Below, piece by piece: positions 15,291-24,595 of a stretch of DNA of 64,000 nucleotides. Source of the DNA: Sphingobium ummariense RL-3 (lineage in GTDB: Bacteria > Pseudomonadota > Alphaproteobacteria > Sphingomonadales > Sphingomonadaceae); NCBI RefSeq assembly GCF_000447205.1, contig NZ_AUWY01000074.1, positions 91,381 through 155,380 on the forward strand. Direction: 5' to 3'. Position 1 is the first letter of the stretch; every line of letters starts with the position of its first letter. The position numbers and the translations under genes are program-made. The notes under the pieces were generated by a model. The model was not told the origin of the DNA. It saw nothing but the letters and a program-made list of their open reading frames with translations, and made no database searches.

Positions 15291-17465
15291 ATGACCGAGC
15301 AATCCTCTTCCGGCAGGCGCTTTGCCCTTACGCGACGCCGCATGATCCTGGGCGGGTCGCTGGTCGGCGGCGCGCTGGTGGTCGGCTATGCCGTCACCCA
15401 TCCGATGCAGGTCGCGGGTGCGATCCTGAGCGGCGGCGGGCGCGATCCCGAACCCAGCGCGTTCGGGTCGTTCATCCGCATCGCACCCGATGGCTGGGTC
15501 ACGATCGTCAACAGGCAGCAGGAGCTGGGCCAGGGTATCCACGCGGGGATGGCCGCGATCGTCGCGGAGGAACTGGACGCCGACTGGGATAGGGTGCGCG
15601 TGGTCGATTCCCGCAGCAACTTCCGCGCCTATGGCGTTCAGGGGACGGCGGGTTCCCGGTCCATCTCCGGCAACTGGGACCAGATGCGCAAGGCGGGCGC
15701 GGCTGCCCGCTTCATGTTCGTGAGCGCGGCCGCTGCGCGATGGAATGTGGCGCGCGGCAGCATCGCGGTTCGCGACGGGATCGTGTCGCATCCGCCATCG
15801 GGCCGATCGGCGAGTTTCGCCGAGCTGCTGGCCGAAGCATCGCTGCAGGAACCGCCGCAGTCCCCCACCCTCAAGCAGGCAGGGGACTATCGCCTGATCG
15901 GCACCGACCGAGTCCGGCGCAAGGACGTCTTGCCCCGGATCACGGGCGCCCAGATCTACACCCAGGATGTGCGGCGCCCCGGCATGCTGGTCGCGATGGT
16001 CGCGCACAGCCCCCGCTTCGGCGGCAGGGTCGCCCGCTTCGATCCGTCCGACGCGCGCAGGATCAAGGGCGTGGTGGACGTCTTCGCGATCGAGACCGGC
16101 GTCGCCGTGCTGGCCGAGAACAGCTTTACCGCAAGAAGGGGACGCGACGCGCTTCGCATCGAATGGGACGATAGCGAGGCGGAAAGGCGGTCGACGCCGG
16201 ACATCACGCGCCATTATGAGGATGTCGCGAACGGCCGCACCGATCTGGAACCGGCCGAATTCGCGATGAAGGGCGAGGATGCCGGGGCGCCCTTTACCGG
16301 GCAGGTGGCCGAATTCGCCTTTCATTTCCCCTATCTTGCCCATGCGCCGATGGAGACGCTGGATTGCGTCGCCAAGGTGGACGGCTGGGATGTGTCCATC
16401 ACCTCCGGCGCGCACCTGCCCATCGTCGATCAGGTCCAGGCGGCCCGCGTCGCCCTGACGATACCCGGCAAGGTCGACGTGGAGGTGATACCCGCCGGCG
16501 GATCGTTCGGGCGGCGGGGGCTGATGGCGTCCGACTATGTGGTGGAGGCCGTCCGGGTCGCCAAGCATGCGAGGGGACGGCCGGTCAAGCTGATCTGGAC
16601 GCGCGAGGACGAGATGGGGGGCGGCTATTATCGGCCGATGTCCCATCATCGCGCCTGGGTGCAGATCGGCGCGGACGGATTTCCAGAGCGATGGCGTTTC
16701 CGGTCGGTGTGCCAGCCGCTCCTGCCCTTCGGTGGGAATCCGCAGGCGGTGGAGGGGATTGCGGAATCGCCCTATTTCTCGACAGCGACAAGCGTGGACG
16801 GCAAGCTGTTCAGCCCGCGTTTCCCGGTGCCGGTGTCCTTCTGGCGATCGGTCGGCCATTCCTACACGGCGATGGTGATGGAGCATATGATCGACCAGCT
16901 CGCCCGCCGCGCCGGCCGCGATCCGGCAGAATATCGCCGCATCCTCTATCAGAGGGCGGGCGCGTCGAGGCGGGTGGCGGTGCTGGATGAACTGTGCCGC
17001 CGGGCCGGCTGGGGCACTGCCATCGAACCCGGCTGGGCGCGCGGCCTGGCCGTGCACGAGCCGTTCGGAACGGTGATCGGCCAGGTCGCGGAGGTTCGCC
17101 TGGAGCAGGGCAAGCCGATCGTGCGGCGGGTGGTGGCGGTCGTGGATTGCGGCATCGCCGTGTCCCCCGACCAGATCGCCGCCCAGATGGAAGGCGGGAT
17201 CGGCTTTGGCCTCTCCGCCGCGCTGTACGGCGCGATCACGTTGAAGGACGGCGTGGTCGAGCAAGGCAATTTCGACACCTACCCGGTGCTGCGGATGAGC
17301 GAGATGCCGGCGGTGGAGACCTATATCATGCCGTCGACCGGCCGTCCGACCGGCATGGGAGAGCCCGGCGTCGCGCCGATTGCGCCCGCCGTCGCCAACG
17401 CGCTGCTGGCGCTGACGGGCAAGGCCACCGACCGGCTGCCGTTCATGGGCGGCGGGATGGTGTGA
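15291..17465 (+). CDS. iorB: Isoquinoline 1-oxidoreductase-type beta subunit (molybdopterin cytosine dinucleotide subunit)
   Basis: A 724-residue catalytic subunit of the aldehyde oxidase/xanthine dehydrogenase family. A twin-arginine signal (LTRRRMILGGSLVGGALVV) shows periplasmic export. MPT-binding features include NRQQELGQGIHAG, GTAGSRSISG, GGSFGRRG, and the C-terminal GMGEPGVAPIAPAVANAL, where Glu in GEPG is the expected catalytic base. The start at 15291 has AAGGAAG upstream. Together with iorA it oxidises an N-heteroaromatic or aldehyde substrate by hydroxylation; the real substrate cannot be read from sequence. Confidence 0.9.
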   Translation: MTEQSSSGRRFALTRRRMILGGSLVGGALVVGYAVTHPMQVAGAILSGGGRDPEPSAFGSFIRIAPDGWVTIVNRQQELGQGIHAGMAAIVAEELDADWDRVRVVDSRSNFRAYGVQGTAGSRSISGNWDQMRKAGAAARFMFVSAAAARWNVARGSIAVRDGIVSHPPSGRSASFAELLAEASLQEPPQSPTLKQAGDYRLIGTDRVRRKDVLPRITGAQIYTQDVRRPGMLVAMVAHSPRFGGRVARFDPSDARRIKGVVDVFAIETGVAVLAENSFTARRGRDALRIEWDDSEAERRSTPDITRHYEDVANGRTDLEPAEFAMKGEDAGAPFTGQVAEFAFHFPYLAHAPMETLDCVAKVDGWDVSITSGAHLPIVDQVQAARVALTIPGKVDVEVIPAGGSFGRRGLMASDYVVEAVRVAKHARGRPVKLIWTREDEMGGGYYRPMSHHRAWVQIGADGFPERWRFRSVCQPLLPFGGNPQAVEGIAESPYFSTATSVDGKLFSPRFPVPVSFWRSVGHSYTAMVMEHMIDQLARRAGRDPAEYRRILYQRAGASRRVAVLDELCRRAGWGTAIEPGWARGLAVHEPFGTVIGQVAEVRLEQGKPIVRRVVAVVDCGIAVSPDQIAAQMEGGIGFGLSAALYGAITLKDGVVEQGNFDTYPVLRMSEMPAVETYIMPSTGRPTGMGEPGVAPIAPAVANALLALTGKATDRLPFMGGGMV

Positions 17466-17612
17466 CCGCGGCAGGACAGCCGAGTTATCCGCGCCTCGGA
17501 TCTGCCGGCCAGTTCCCGCTGATCCGGGACAGTCCCTAACATGGGTAAGCCGGCGTCCCGCTCGATGGATCGGCAACAAGGGCGATCGGTTGTTCGTGAA
17601 AAGGAGTGCGAC

Positions 17613-18116
17613 ATGAACGACCGCAATGCTTTCCTGCAAGGACAGGGTTCCCCGATCAAGGACGACGCGCCGCCGCCGGCGCAGGGCTGGCGCGGCGAGC
17701 GCGCGGCGACGGAGGGTGCCGCCCCACAGGCGCAAAGCAAGTCGATCCCTGGCAGCGATGCGAGGGCGGAAATCGTTTCCGGCGTCGCCTTTGCCGAGGA
17801 TCAGGGGCTTCAACCGGCCAACGCCTCAGACCCAGGCGGCGAGCGGCCGGAAAGCGCATCGATCAGGAAATCGGCCGAGGACGGTCATGCCGACAGCGTC
17901 CATGACCTGAACGATACCGCTGAGAGCCCGGGCGGACAGAGCGCGGGCAAGCCCTATCCCAATCCCCATCAGGGTAGGAAAGCGGATGCCAAGTTCGGCA
18001 CTATGCTCGGCCATGGCGGCCAGAGCGAGATCGCCTATCACGGGCCGGGCCATCTGGGCGAGCAGACCGTTGACGATGACGATAATCGCAACGGCGTGGC
18101 TGAATCCAACGCATAG
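17613..18116 (+). CDS. Hydrophilic, probably disordered protein of unknown function
   Basis: A 167-residue protein rich in Gly, Asp, Ser and Pro with no hydrophobic core (MNDRNAFLQGQGSPIKDD...). AAGGAG lies just before its ATG. The C-terminus GGQSEIAYHGPGHLGEQTVDDDDN is the most distinctive part. It resembles small hydrophilic stress-type proteins of sphingomonads, but I cannot name a family. It lies 147 bases after iorB. Confidence 0.6.
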   Translation: MNDRNAFLQGQGSPIKDDAPPPAQGWRGERAATEGAAPQAQSKSIPGSDARAEIVSGVAFAEDQGLQPANASDPGGERPESASIRKSAEDGHADSVHDLNDTAESPGGQSAGKPYPNPHQGRKADAKFGTMLGHGGQSEIAYHGPGHLGEQTVDDDDNRNGVAESNA

Positions 18117-18172
18117 CGGGAGATGGAAGCAGGAGCGCTCAGCACTCCCGCCTCCATGTCTTTCCGAAGCGG

Positions 18173-18907
18173 TCAGATCTGCGCAAGGCCGCCGTCGGCG
18201 AACACTTCGCTGCCGGTCATGAAGCTGCTGTCCGACGATGCGAGGAATGCCGCCACCGCGGCGATTTCCGACGGATCGCCGACATGGCCGATGGGCGTTC
18301 CCGCTCCCATTTCGATCATCGCGTCCCGCCCAACCGCTTCCTCCGCCAGTTCAGTCAGCGTCGGCCCCGGAGACAGGACGTTGACGCGGATGCCGGTGCC
18401 GCGCAGGTCCAGCGCCCAGCTGCGCGCGAAGTTGCGCACGGCCGCCTTGGTCGCGCTGTAGACGCTGAACGCAGGCGTTCCCATCACGCCGGTCGTCGAT
18501 CCCGTCAGGATGATCGATCCGCCCTGCCCCATCAGCGGCAGGCCCTTCTGGACCGTGAACAGGACGCCCTTCACATTGACGTCGAATGTCCGGTCATACT
18601 GCTCCGGCGTGATCTGCCCCAGCGGAACCAGCTCGCCGAAACCCGCATTGGCGAACAGGATGTCGAGCGATCCGCGTTCGGCTTTCACGGTGTCGAACAG
18701 CCGGTCGAGATCGTCGAGGTCGGATACCGACCCCTGGACGGCGCGGACATTCGGTCCCAAGGCCTCCACCGCCCGGTGGAGCGGCGCCTGTCGGCGGCCG
18801 GTGATATAGACGAAGGCGCCTTCTTCGATGAACCGCCTTGCCGTCGCGAAGCCGATCCCCGTGCCTCCGCCGGTCACCACAGCGGTCTTGCCATTCAATC
18901 TGTTCAT
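18173..18907 (-). CDS. Short-chain dehydrogenase under divergent HxlR control
   Basis: A 244-residue classical SDR: TGGGTGIGFATA cofactor loop, ANAGFGE structural motif, catalytic Ser in LTGSTTGVMG, and YSATKAAV for the Tyr/Lys pair. SPGPTLTEL and FMTGSEVFADGG are the usual C-terminal features of the FabG-like group. It diverges from an HxlR regulator with an 86-base gap, a common arrangement in which HxlR represses the reductase and responds to electrophiles or quinones. Confidence 0.9.
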   Translation of the reverse strand: MNRLNGKTAVVTGGGTGIGFATARRFIEEGAFVYITGRRQAPLHRAVEALGPNVRAVQGSVSDLDDLDRLFDTVKAERGSLDILFANAGFGELVPLGQITPEQYDRTFDVNVKGVLFTVQKGLPLMGQGGSIILTGSTTGVMGTPAFSVYSATKAAVRNFARSWALDLRGTGIRVNVLSPGPTLTELAEEAVGRDAMIEMGAGTPIGHVGDPSEIAAVAAFLASSDSSFMTGSEVFADGGLAQI

Positions 18908-18963
18908 GCCTGTGTCTCCAGTTTTGCACTGGCGCAGAACTGAGATCGCACCTACCTAGGAAC

Positions 18964-18988
18964 AAGTATGCACCTTTTGGTAAGTATG
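18964..18988. promoter_or_regulatory. Candidate HxlR operator in the divergent promoter
   Basis: AAGTATG occurs twice, at 18964-18970 and 18982-18988, centred 18 bases apart, with AC(C)TTTTGGT between them. It lies just before the HxlR start (18994) and within the SDR promoter region. Spaced repeats of this type fit a dimeric winged-helix regulator; binding is inferred. Confidence 0.45.
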
Positions 18989-18993
18989 AAAAT

Positions 18994-19401
18994 ATGACGG
19001 CGTCTCCTTCCCCTTCCGGCTTCAGTTGCGGCCTCGACGCGACGCTTCGCGTGATCGCGGGCAAGTGGAAGCCGCTGATCATCTATTTCCTGATTCAGGG
19101 GCCGAACCGGTACGGCGCGCTGAAGCGGGCAGTGCGAGGGGTCAGCGACAAGGTGCTGATCCAGCAGCTGAAGGAGCTGGAGGCCGACGGTATCGTGACG
19201 CGACGGGATTATCGGGAAGTCCCGCCGCGCGTGGACTATACGCTGACGCCGCTGGGCCACAGCCTGGCTGAAGCGCTCGTGCCGCTGTGCAATTGGGGAG
19301 CGGACAATATGGCGGAGGTCGCGCGCATCTTTGCGGAACGCGAAGCATGGCAGGCCGGGGGCGCGGCTAGGGCCGCAGAGGGCAAGGGAGCGCGAGAATG
19401 A
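18994..19401 (+). CDS. HxlR-family transcriptional regulator
   Basis: A 135-residue winged-helix protein with a typical HxlR core: CGLDATLRVIAGKWKPLIIY, GPNRYGALKRAV, VLIQQLKELEADGIVTR and VDYTLTPLGHSLAEAL. One Cys near the N-terminus (FSCGLD) is at the position used for redox sensing in YodB/HypR-like members. The start at 18994 is chosen because upstream sequence is the divergent promoter. It overlaps the Nudix gene by ATGA. Confidence 0.9.
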   Translation: MTASPSPSGFSCGLDATLRVIAGKWKPLIIYFLIQGPNRYGALKRAVRGVSDKVLIQQLKELEADGIVTRRDYREVPPRVDYTLTPLGHSLAEALVPLCNWGADNMAEVARIFAEREAWQAGGAARAAEGKGARE

Positions 19402-19961
19402 CCACCATCCTTTCCGTGCGCCGCATCTATGACGACTGGCTGGGCGTCACCATGGCGACCGTGCGGGCGGAAGGCGGCGACATATTCGAGCGGCATGTGG
19501 TGGAGATGGGCCGCGCCGTCGCGGTGCTGCCCTATGATCCCGAGCGGCGGGTGGCGCTGGTGGTGTCGATGCCACGGGCGCCGGTGACGCTGGCGGGACT
19601 GCCCGACATGCTGGAGGCGATCGCCGGCAATCTGGAAGATGAGCCGGAGGATTGCGCGCGGCGCGAGGCGCTGGAGGAAGCGGGCGTGCGGCTCGGCACA
19701 CTCGATCCGCTAGGCCAGATCTGGAGCATTCCCAGTGTCGTGACCGAGAAGATTGATTATTTTCTGGCCGATTACCGGCTGGCGGACCGCATCGCCGACG
19801 GGGGCGGCGTTGCGGATGAGCAAGAAAATATCACCGTGCATGAAATGCCGCTGGCAGCGCTATGGGATCTGTTCGAGCGGAAGCAGATGCAGGACGGCAA
19901 GCTGGTCATCCTGCTGCTGGCGCTGCGCGTCCGGCGACCGGAATTGTTCGACGCGGGCTGA
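19398..19961 (+). CDS. Nudix hydrolase, ADP-ribose pyrophosphatase-like
   Basis: A 187-residue Nudix protein. The catalytic REALEEAG helix is intact (CARREALEEAGVRLG), and IWSIPSVVTEKIDYFLADY follows as in NudF/ADP-ribose pyrophosphatases. The loop before the helix (IAGNLEDEPED) is shorter than the canonical Nudix box, and the first Gly and Glu of the consensus are not at standard spacing. Coupled to the HxlR gene by ATGA. Confidence 0.85.
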   Translation: MTTILSVRRIYDDWLGVTMATVRAEGGDIFERHVVEMGRAVAVLPYDPERRVALVVSMPRAPVTLAGLPDMLEAIAGNLEDEPEDCARREALEEAGVRLGTLDPLGQIWSIPSVVTEKIDYFLADYRLADRIADGGGVADEQENITVHEMPLAALWDLFERKQMQDGKLVILLLALRVRRPELFDAG

Positions 19962-19967
19962 AGCGGG

Positions 19968-21839
19968 TCAGCCTTCCACCGTGCGGAGGCTCCGGCCCGC
20001 CACTTCCACCGCGATGCCGGGGAGATGGAAGGTGCAGGGTTCGCCTATCCCATTGATGCAGAGCGTGAGACCTGTCGCCCTATAGCGCAGCGCAAGGATG
20101 CGCCGGGCCGGGTCTTCCCACTGTGCGACGGTCAGCGGCTCGCCTGCCTCGTCCAGCCATTCGACGTCATCCGGGCGTAGGAAGGCCGTATCGTGCAAGG
20201 GGGCATGGCGCTCTCTCAGATCGGCCATGGCGAAGGCATGCTCGAGTATCTCCGCGTCGGCCGCCGACCAGTCGATCCAGCCGATCGCATTGTCCTGCGC
20301 ATAGGCGTTGTTATTGCCCTGCTGGCTGCGGCCGAACTCATCGCCCGCCGTCAACATGATCGTGCCGCGCGAGCAGAAGAGTGTGGAGAGCAGCGCCTTG
20401 ACGTCACGGCGGCGGGCGGCGAGGATGGCCGGATCGTCGCTCGGCCCCTCCACGCCGTTGTTCCAGCTGAAATTCTCGCCATGGCCGTCGCGATTGTCCT
20501 CGCCATTGGCTTCGTTGTGCTTGTCCGCGAAGGCGGTCAGGTCCGCCAAAGTGAAGCCGTCATGCGCGGCGAGGAAGTTGACGCTGCGCGTCCCTTCCCC
20601 CGCAAAGAGGTCCGACGAGCCGGCGAGCCGGGTCGCCAGCGTGCCGATCGTCCCGGCGTCGCCGCGCCAGAAGCGGCGGACATCGTCGCGATAGCGGTCG
20701 TTCCATTCCAGCCACCCCTCATCGAACCGCCCGAGGCAGTAGCCGCCCGGCCCGATGTCCCAGGGCTCGGCGATCAGGACGCGATCGGCGAGCACGGGAT
20801 CGGCGCGCATCTCCCGAAGCAGCGGCGCCGCGGGATCGAAACCCTGGGGAAGCCGTCCCAGCGCCGGGGCGAGATCGAAGCGGAAGCCGTCCACGCCGGC
20901 CTGGGTGACGAAATGCCGGAGCGAATCCAGGATCAGCCGTCGCACCATCGGATGATTGCAGTCGATGCTGTTGCCGGTGCCGGTATCGTTGATGAGGCGG
21001 CCGTCCTCTTCCCGCCGGAAATAGTCGCGTCCGTTGAGGCCGCGCAGGGAAAGCACGGGGCCTTCGGTATCGCTTTCCCCATCATGGTTGAACACCATGT
21101 CCAGGATCACACCGATCCCAGCCGCGCGCAACCCCGTCACCGCGTCACGCAGTTCCACCATGCCGCCTGGCGCCAGGCGGGGGTCGAGCGCGAACCAGCT
21201 GACCGGATTATAGCCCCACGCGTTGCGCAGGCCGAGCGGCGGCAGATGGCGTTCGTCGATCCAGGCGTTGATCGGCATCAGTTCCACGGCATCGACGCGC
21301 AGCCGTTTGAGATGCGCGATGATGGACGGATGGGCGAGCGCGGCGATGGTGCCGCGCTGTGCCTCCGGCACGTCGGGGTGCAGGCGGGTGAAGCTGCGGA
21401 CCTGAAGCTCATAGATGAGGCCGCCGGGTGCAAACAGCGGTGGCGCAGGGGCGAGAGGAGGCAGCGGTTCCGCGATCACGCCACGCGGGACGAAGGGGGC
21501 GGTGTCAGGCCCCGCCCCTCGTCGGGCGGCCAGCAGCGGGAGATGCTCGAACGGCCGGTCGACGGCCGGCGCATAGGGATCGAGCAGCAGCTTGTCGGGA
21601 TCGAACCAATGTCCGGCATCGGGCGCATAGTGGCCCTCCGCGCGCAGGCCGTAGCGCGCGCCTGTCCCAACGCCCGGCGCATCGCCATGCCAGATGCCGT
21701 CGCCGGCGCGGAGCATCGGCAGCCGCGTCTCTTTCTCCTCGGCGTCGAACAGGCAGAGCCAGAGCTGCGTGGCGTCGGGGGCCCAGACGCTGAAATGCGT
21801 TCCGTTCGCGCCGACGACCGGCCCCAGCGTCGCCGTCAT
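19968..21839 (-). CDS. glgX: Glycogen debranching enzyme
   Basis: A 623-residue isoamylase-type alpha-amylase family (GH13) enzyme that removes short branches left by phosphorylase. An N-terminal CBM48-like region (NGTHFSVWAPDATQLWLCLFD) precedes the barrel. The nucleophile Asp is in GVDGFRFDLAPALG, the acid Glu in VLIAEPWDIGPGGY, and the third acid in NFLAAHDGFTLADL. DKHNEANGEDNRDG is typical of GlgX. It ends the operon; its ATG overlaps the glgA stop (ATGA). At its 3' side only six bases separate it from the convergent Nudix gene. Confidence 0.95.
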   Translation of the reverse strand: MTATLGPVVGANGTHFSVWAPDATQLWLCLFDAEEKETRLPMLRAGDGIWHGDAPGVGTGARYGLRAEGHYAPDAGHWFDPDKLLLDPYAPAVDRPFEHLPLLAARRGAGPDTAPFVPRGVIAEPLPPLAPAPPLFAPGGLIYELQVRSFTRLHPDVPEAQRGTIAALAHPSIIAHLKRLRVDAVELMPINAWIDERHLPPLGLRNAWGYNPVSWFALDPRLAPGGMVELRDAVTGLRAAGIGVILDMVFNHDGESDTEGPVLSLRGLNGRDYFRREEDGRLINDTGTGNSIDCNHPMVRRLILDSLRHFVTQAGVDGFRFDLAPALGRLPQGFDPAAPLLREMRADPVLADRVLIAEPWDIGPGGYCLGRFDEGWLEWNDRYRDDVRRFWRGDAGTIGTLATRLAGSSDLFAGEGTRSVNFLAAHDGFTLADLTAFADKHNEANGEDNRDGHGENFSWNNGVEGPSDDPAILAARRRDVKALLSTLFCSRGTIMLTAGDEFGRSQQGNNNAYAQDNAIGWIDWSAADAEILEHAFAMADLRERHAPLHDTAFLRPDDVEWLDEAGEPLTVAQWEDPARRILALRYRATGLTLCINGIGEPCTFHLPGIAVEVAGRSLRTVEG

Positions 21840-23281
21840 GCAGCCTCCGCGGCCAGCGACCGGAACAGCGCCGCATAGCGTGCCGCGCTGCGCGTCCAGG
21901 AAAAATCGGCACGCATCCCGGCGCGCTGCATCGCCTGCCAGGCCGGACGGTCGCCATGCAGGTCGACGGCACGCGCAATAGCCCCGTGCAGAGCAAGCGG
22001 ATCGGACGGCGGGAAGAGGATGCCGGTCGCCGCGCCCGACGCCACTGCCGCTTCGTTCGCGTCGATCACGGTATCTGCCAGGCCACCGACCCGCGCCACC
22101 ACCGGCACGCAGCCATAACGCAGGCCATAGAGCTGGGTGAGGCCGCAGGGTTCGAAGCGCGAGGGGATCAGGATCGCATCGCCACCGGCCTGCATCAAAT
22201 GCGACAGCGGCTCGTCATAGCCGATCTGCACGCTTACCCTGCCCCGATGCTGATCGGAGGCGGCCAGGAAGGCGCCTTCCAGCGGATGGTCGCCCGACCC
22301 GAGCACGGACAACTTCGCGCCGAGCCCGACCAGATGGTCGATCGCGCCAATCATCAGATCCATGCCCTTCTGCCAGGTCAGGCGGCTGACGATGATGAAG
22401 AGCGGCGCAGCGTCGCGGTCCAGCCCGAAGCGCGTCTCCAGCGCGCGGCGATTGGCGGTTCGCGCCGTCAGCGATCGAGCCGCGAAGGGCTTTGCGATGA
22501 GGGTGTCGGCCGCCGGATTCCAGATGTCCATGTCGATGCCGTTCAATATGCCGTGCAGCCGGTCTGCCCGCCCGTTGACCAACCCGTCCAGCCCCATGCC
22601 GTGGGCGGGCGATCGAATTTCCTCTGCATAGGTCGGGCTGACCGTAGTGATCGCGGCGGCGGAGACGAGCCCCGCCTTCAGATAGCCGATCCCGCCATAA
22701 TATTCGACACCGTCCATGCCCCAGGCTTCCGGCGGCAGGCCGAGAGCGGGGAAGATGTCCGCCGGGAACCGGCCCTGAAAGGCGAGGTTGTGGATGGTGA
22801 CGACGCTGGGGATCGCATGGCCCGGCCCGAAACGCAGATAAGCGGCGGCCATCGCCGCCTGCCAGTCATGTGCATGGACAATGTCCGGACACCAGCCCCT
22901 GATACCATCCACCGCCAGGTCGGCCGCGACCTGCGACAGGGCCGCGAAGCGCCGCCAGTTGTCGCTCCATTCATTCCCGCCCGCGTCGCCATAGGGACCG
23001 CCTTCGCGCGCGAAGAAGTCTGGCGCGTCGAGCACCAGCAGGTCGAGCCCGCCTACATGCGCCGCCAGAACCGTTGCCGACGCGCCGAACAGCGCGGAAT
23101 AGCGCCGCACCGCCTTCGCCTTGCCCAGATGCGCGAGCACCGACGGATAGCCGGGCACCAGCGTCCGCACCTCCACCCCCTGCGACGCAAGGGCTCCTGG
23201 AAGCGCGCCCACCACATCGGCGAGCCCGCCGGTCTTGACGAGCGGATAGATTTCGGAGGCGACCGACAGCAGTTTCATCAT
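21836..23281 (-). CDS. glgA: Glycogen synthase (ADP-glucose, GT5)
   Basis: A 481-residue glycosyltransferase that extends alpha-1,4-glucan from ADP-glucose. The N-terminal KTGGLADVVGALP motif binds ADP-glucose; SRFEPCGLTQLYGLRYG and VARVGGLADTV are the conserved C-terminal donor-site motifs. Two adjacent ATGs allow a start at 23281 or 23278. It follows glgC by 11 bases and overlaps glgX, within the glgP-B-C-A-X operon. Confidence 0.96.
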   Translation of the reverse strand: MMKLLSVASEIYPLVKTGGLADVVGALPGALASQGVEVRTLVPGYPSVLAHLGKAKAVRRYSALFGASATVLAAHVGGLDLLVLDAPDFFAREGGPYGDAGGNEWSDNWRRFAALSQVAADLAVDGIRGWCPDIVHAHDWQAAMAAAYLRFGPGHAIPSVVTIHNLAFQGRFPADIFPALGLPPEAWGMDGVEYYGGIGYLKAGLVSAAAITTVSPTYAEEIRSPAHGMGLDGLVNGRADRLHGILNGIDMDIWNPAADTLIAKPFAARSLTARTANRRALETRFGLDRDAAPLFIIVSRLTWQKGMDLMIGAIDHLVGLGAKLSVLGSGDHPLEGAFLAASDQHRGRVSVQIGYDEPLSHLMQAGGDAILIPSRFEPCGLTQLYGLRYGCVPVVARVGGLADTVIDANEAAVASGAATGILFPPSDPLALHGAIARAVDLHGDRPAWQAMQRAGMRADFSWTRSAARYAALFRSLAAEAA

Positions 23282-23292
23282 GGCGCCTTCGA

Positions 23293-24558
23293 TCAGCCTG
23301 CGAGCCGTTCGATCATCGGCGGGGTGATGAGGCAGATGCCGCTTTCTGTCCGGCGGAAGCGCTGCGCGTCATGTTCGGGATTTTCGCCCACGATCAGTCC
23401 TTCGGGAATGATGACGCCGGAATCGAGCACGCACCGATGCAGCCGGGCGCCGCGCCCGATCACGCAATCGGGCATGACCACACTTTCGGTCACGGACGAG
23501 AAGCTGTGCGTGCGCACGCCGGAGAACAGCAGGCTCCGATGCAACGAAGACCCCGATACGATGCAACCGCCCGCGACCAACGAGGAGGTGGCGGAACCGC
23601 GCCGACCATCCTCATTATGGACGAACTTGGCGGGCGGCGTGACCTCCGAATATGTCCAGAGCGGCCAGCTGCGGTCGTAGAGATCGAGCGAGGGCACCAC
23701 GTCGGTCAGGTCGATATTGGCCTGCCAATAGGCATCGATCGTGCCCACGTCGCGCCAATAGGGCACCAGCTCGCTTTCCGCGCGCACGCAGCTGCTGGAA
23801 AAGCGGTGGGCGACCGCCTTCCCATATTTGACGATGTGCGGGATGATGTCGCCGCCGAAGTCGCGCCTGCTATCTCGGTCGTCGGCGTCGCGCCACAACT
23901 CCGCGATCAGGAACTTGGTACGGAAGACGTAGATGCCCATGGAGGCAAGCGCCATGTCGGGCTGGCCGGGGATGCCGGGCGGGTTCTTGGGCTTTTCGAC
24001 GAAGGCGGTGATGACGTCCTGCTCGTCCACATGCATGACGCCGAAACCGGTCGCTTCCATCCGCGGCACCTCCAGGCAGCCGACGGTGACGTCCGCGCCA
24101 CTGTCGACATGCTGCTGGAGCATCAGTTCATAGTCCATCTTGTAGACATGATCGCCCGCCAGGATGACCATATATTCGGGCGCGTAGCTTTCGATGATGT
24201 CGATATTCTGGAACACCGCGTCGGCCGTGCCCTCATACCACTGGCTTTCCGACACACGCTGGCTGGCGGGCAGGATATCGAAGCTCTCGTTCCGTTCCGG
24301 GCGGAAGAAGTTCCAGCCGCGCTGAAGATGGCGGATCAGCGAATGCGCCTTGTACTGGGTCGCGACGCCGATGCGGCGGATGCCGCTGTTGAGCGAGTTT
24401 GACAGGGCGAAGTCGATGATCCGCGCCTTGCCGCCGAAATGCACGGCCGGCTTGGCACGCCGGTCGGTCAGGTCCGCCAGGCGGCTGCCGCGACCCCCGG
24501 CCAGCACATAGGCCATGGCGTCACGGGCAAGGGGCTGGTGTCGGCTCTGCATTCTCAT
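23293..24558 (-). CDS. glgC: Glucose-1-phosphate adenylyltransferase
   Basis: A 421-residue ADP-glucose pyrophosphorylase, the committed and allosterically controlled step of glycogen synthesis. The N-terminal nucleotide loop is [20 protein letters not shown], followed by [27 protein letters not shown] carries the catalytic Asp, and FVEKPKNPP the glucose-phosphate site. The C-terminal left-handed beta-helix ([19 protein letters not shown]) is present. A GGGAGAGG ribosome binding site precedes the ATG. Confidence 0.96.
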   Translation of the reverse strand: MRMQSRHQPLARDAMAYVLAGGRGSRLADLTDRRAKPAVHFGGKARIIDFALSNSLNSGIRRIGVATQYKAHSLIRHLQRGWNFFRPERNESFDILPASQRVSESQWYEGTADAVFQNIDIIESYAPEYMVILAGDHVYKMDYELMLQQHVDSGADVTVGCLEVPRMEATGFGVMHVDEQDVITAFVEKPKNPPGIPGQPDMALASMGIYVFRTKFLIAELWRDADDRDSRRDFGGDIIPHIVKYGKAVAHRFSSSCVRAESELVPYWRDVGTIDAYWQANIDLTDVVPSLDLYDRSWPLWTYSEVTPPAKFVHNEDGRRGSATSSLVAGGCIVSGSSLHRSLLFSGVRTHSFSSVTESVVMPDCVIGRGARLHRCVLDSGVIIPEGLIVGENPEHDAQRFRRTESGICLITPPMIERLAG

Positions 24559-24595
24559 CCTCTCCCGCCCATCACGATCGGGCGATCCCGATCGT

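Noticed and set aside
15225..17813. An 862-codon minus-strand open frame over iorB
   Set aside because: Antisense to a well-supported molybdopterin subunit; composition rich in Arg, His and Asp without any fold signature.
20193..21878. A 561-codon plus-strand open frame over glgX
   Set aside because: Antisense to glgX with no domain features.
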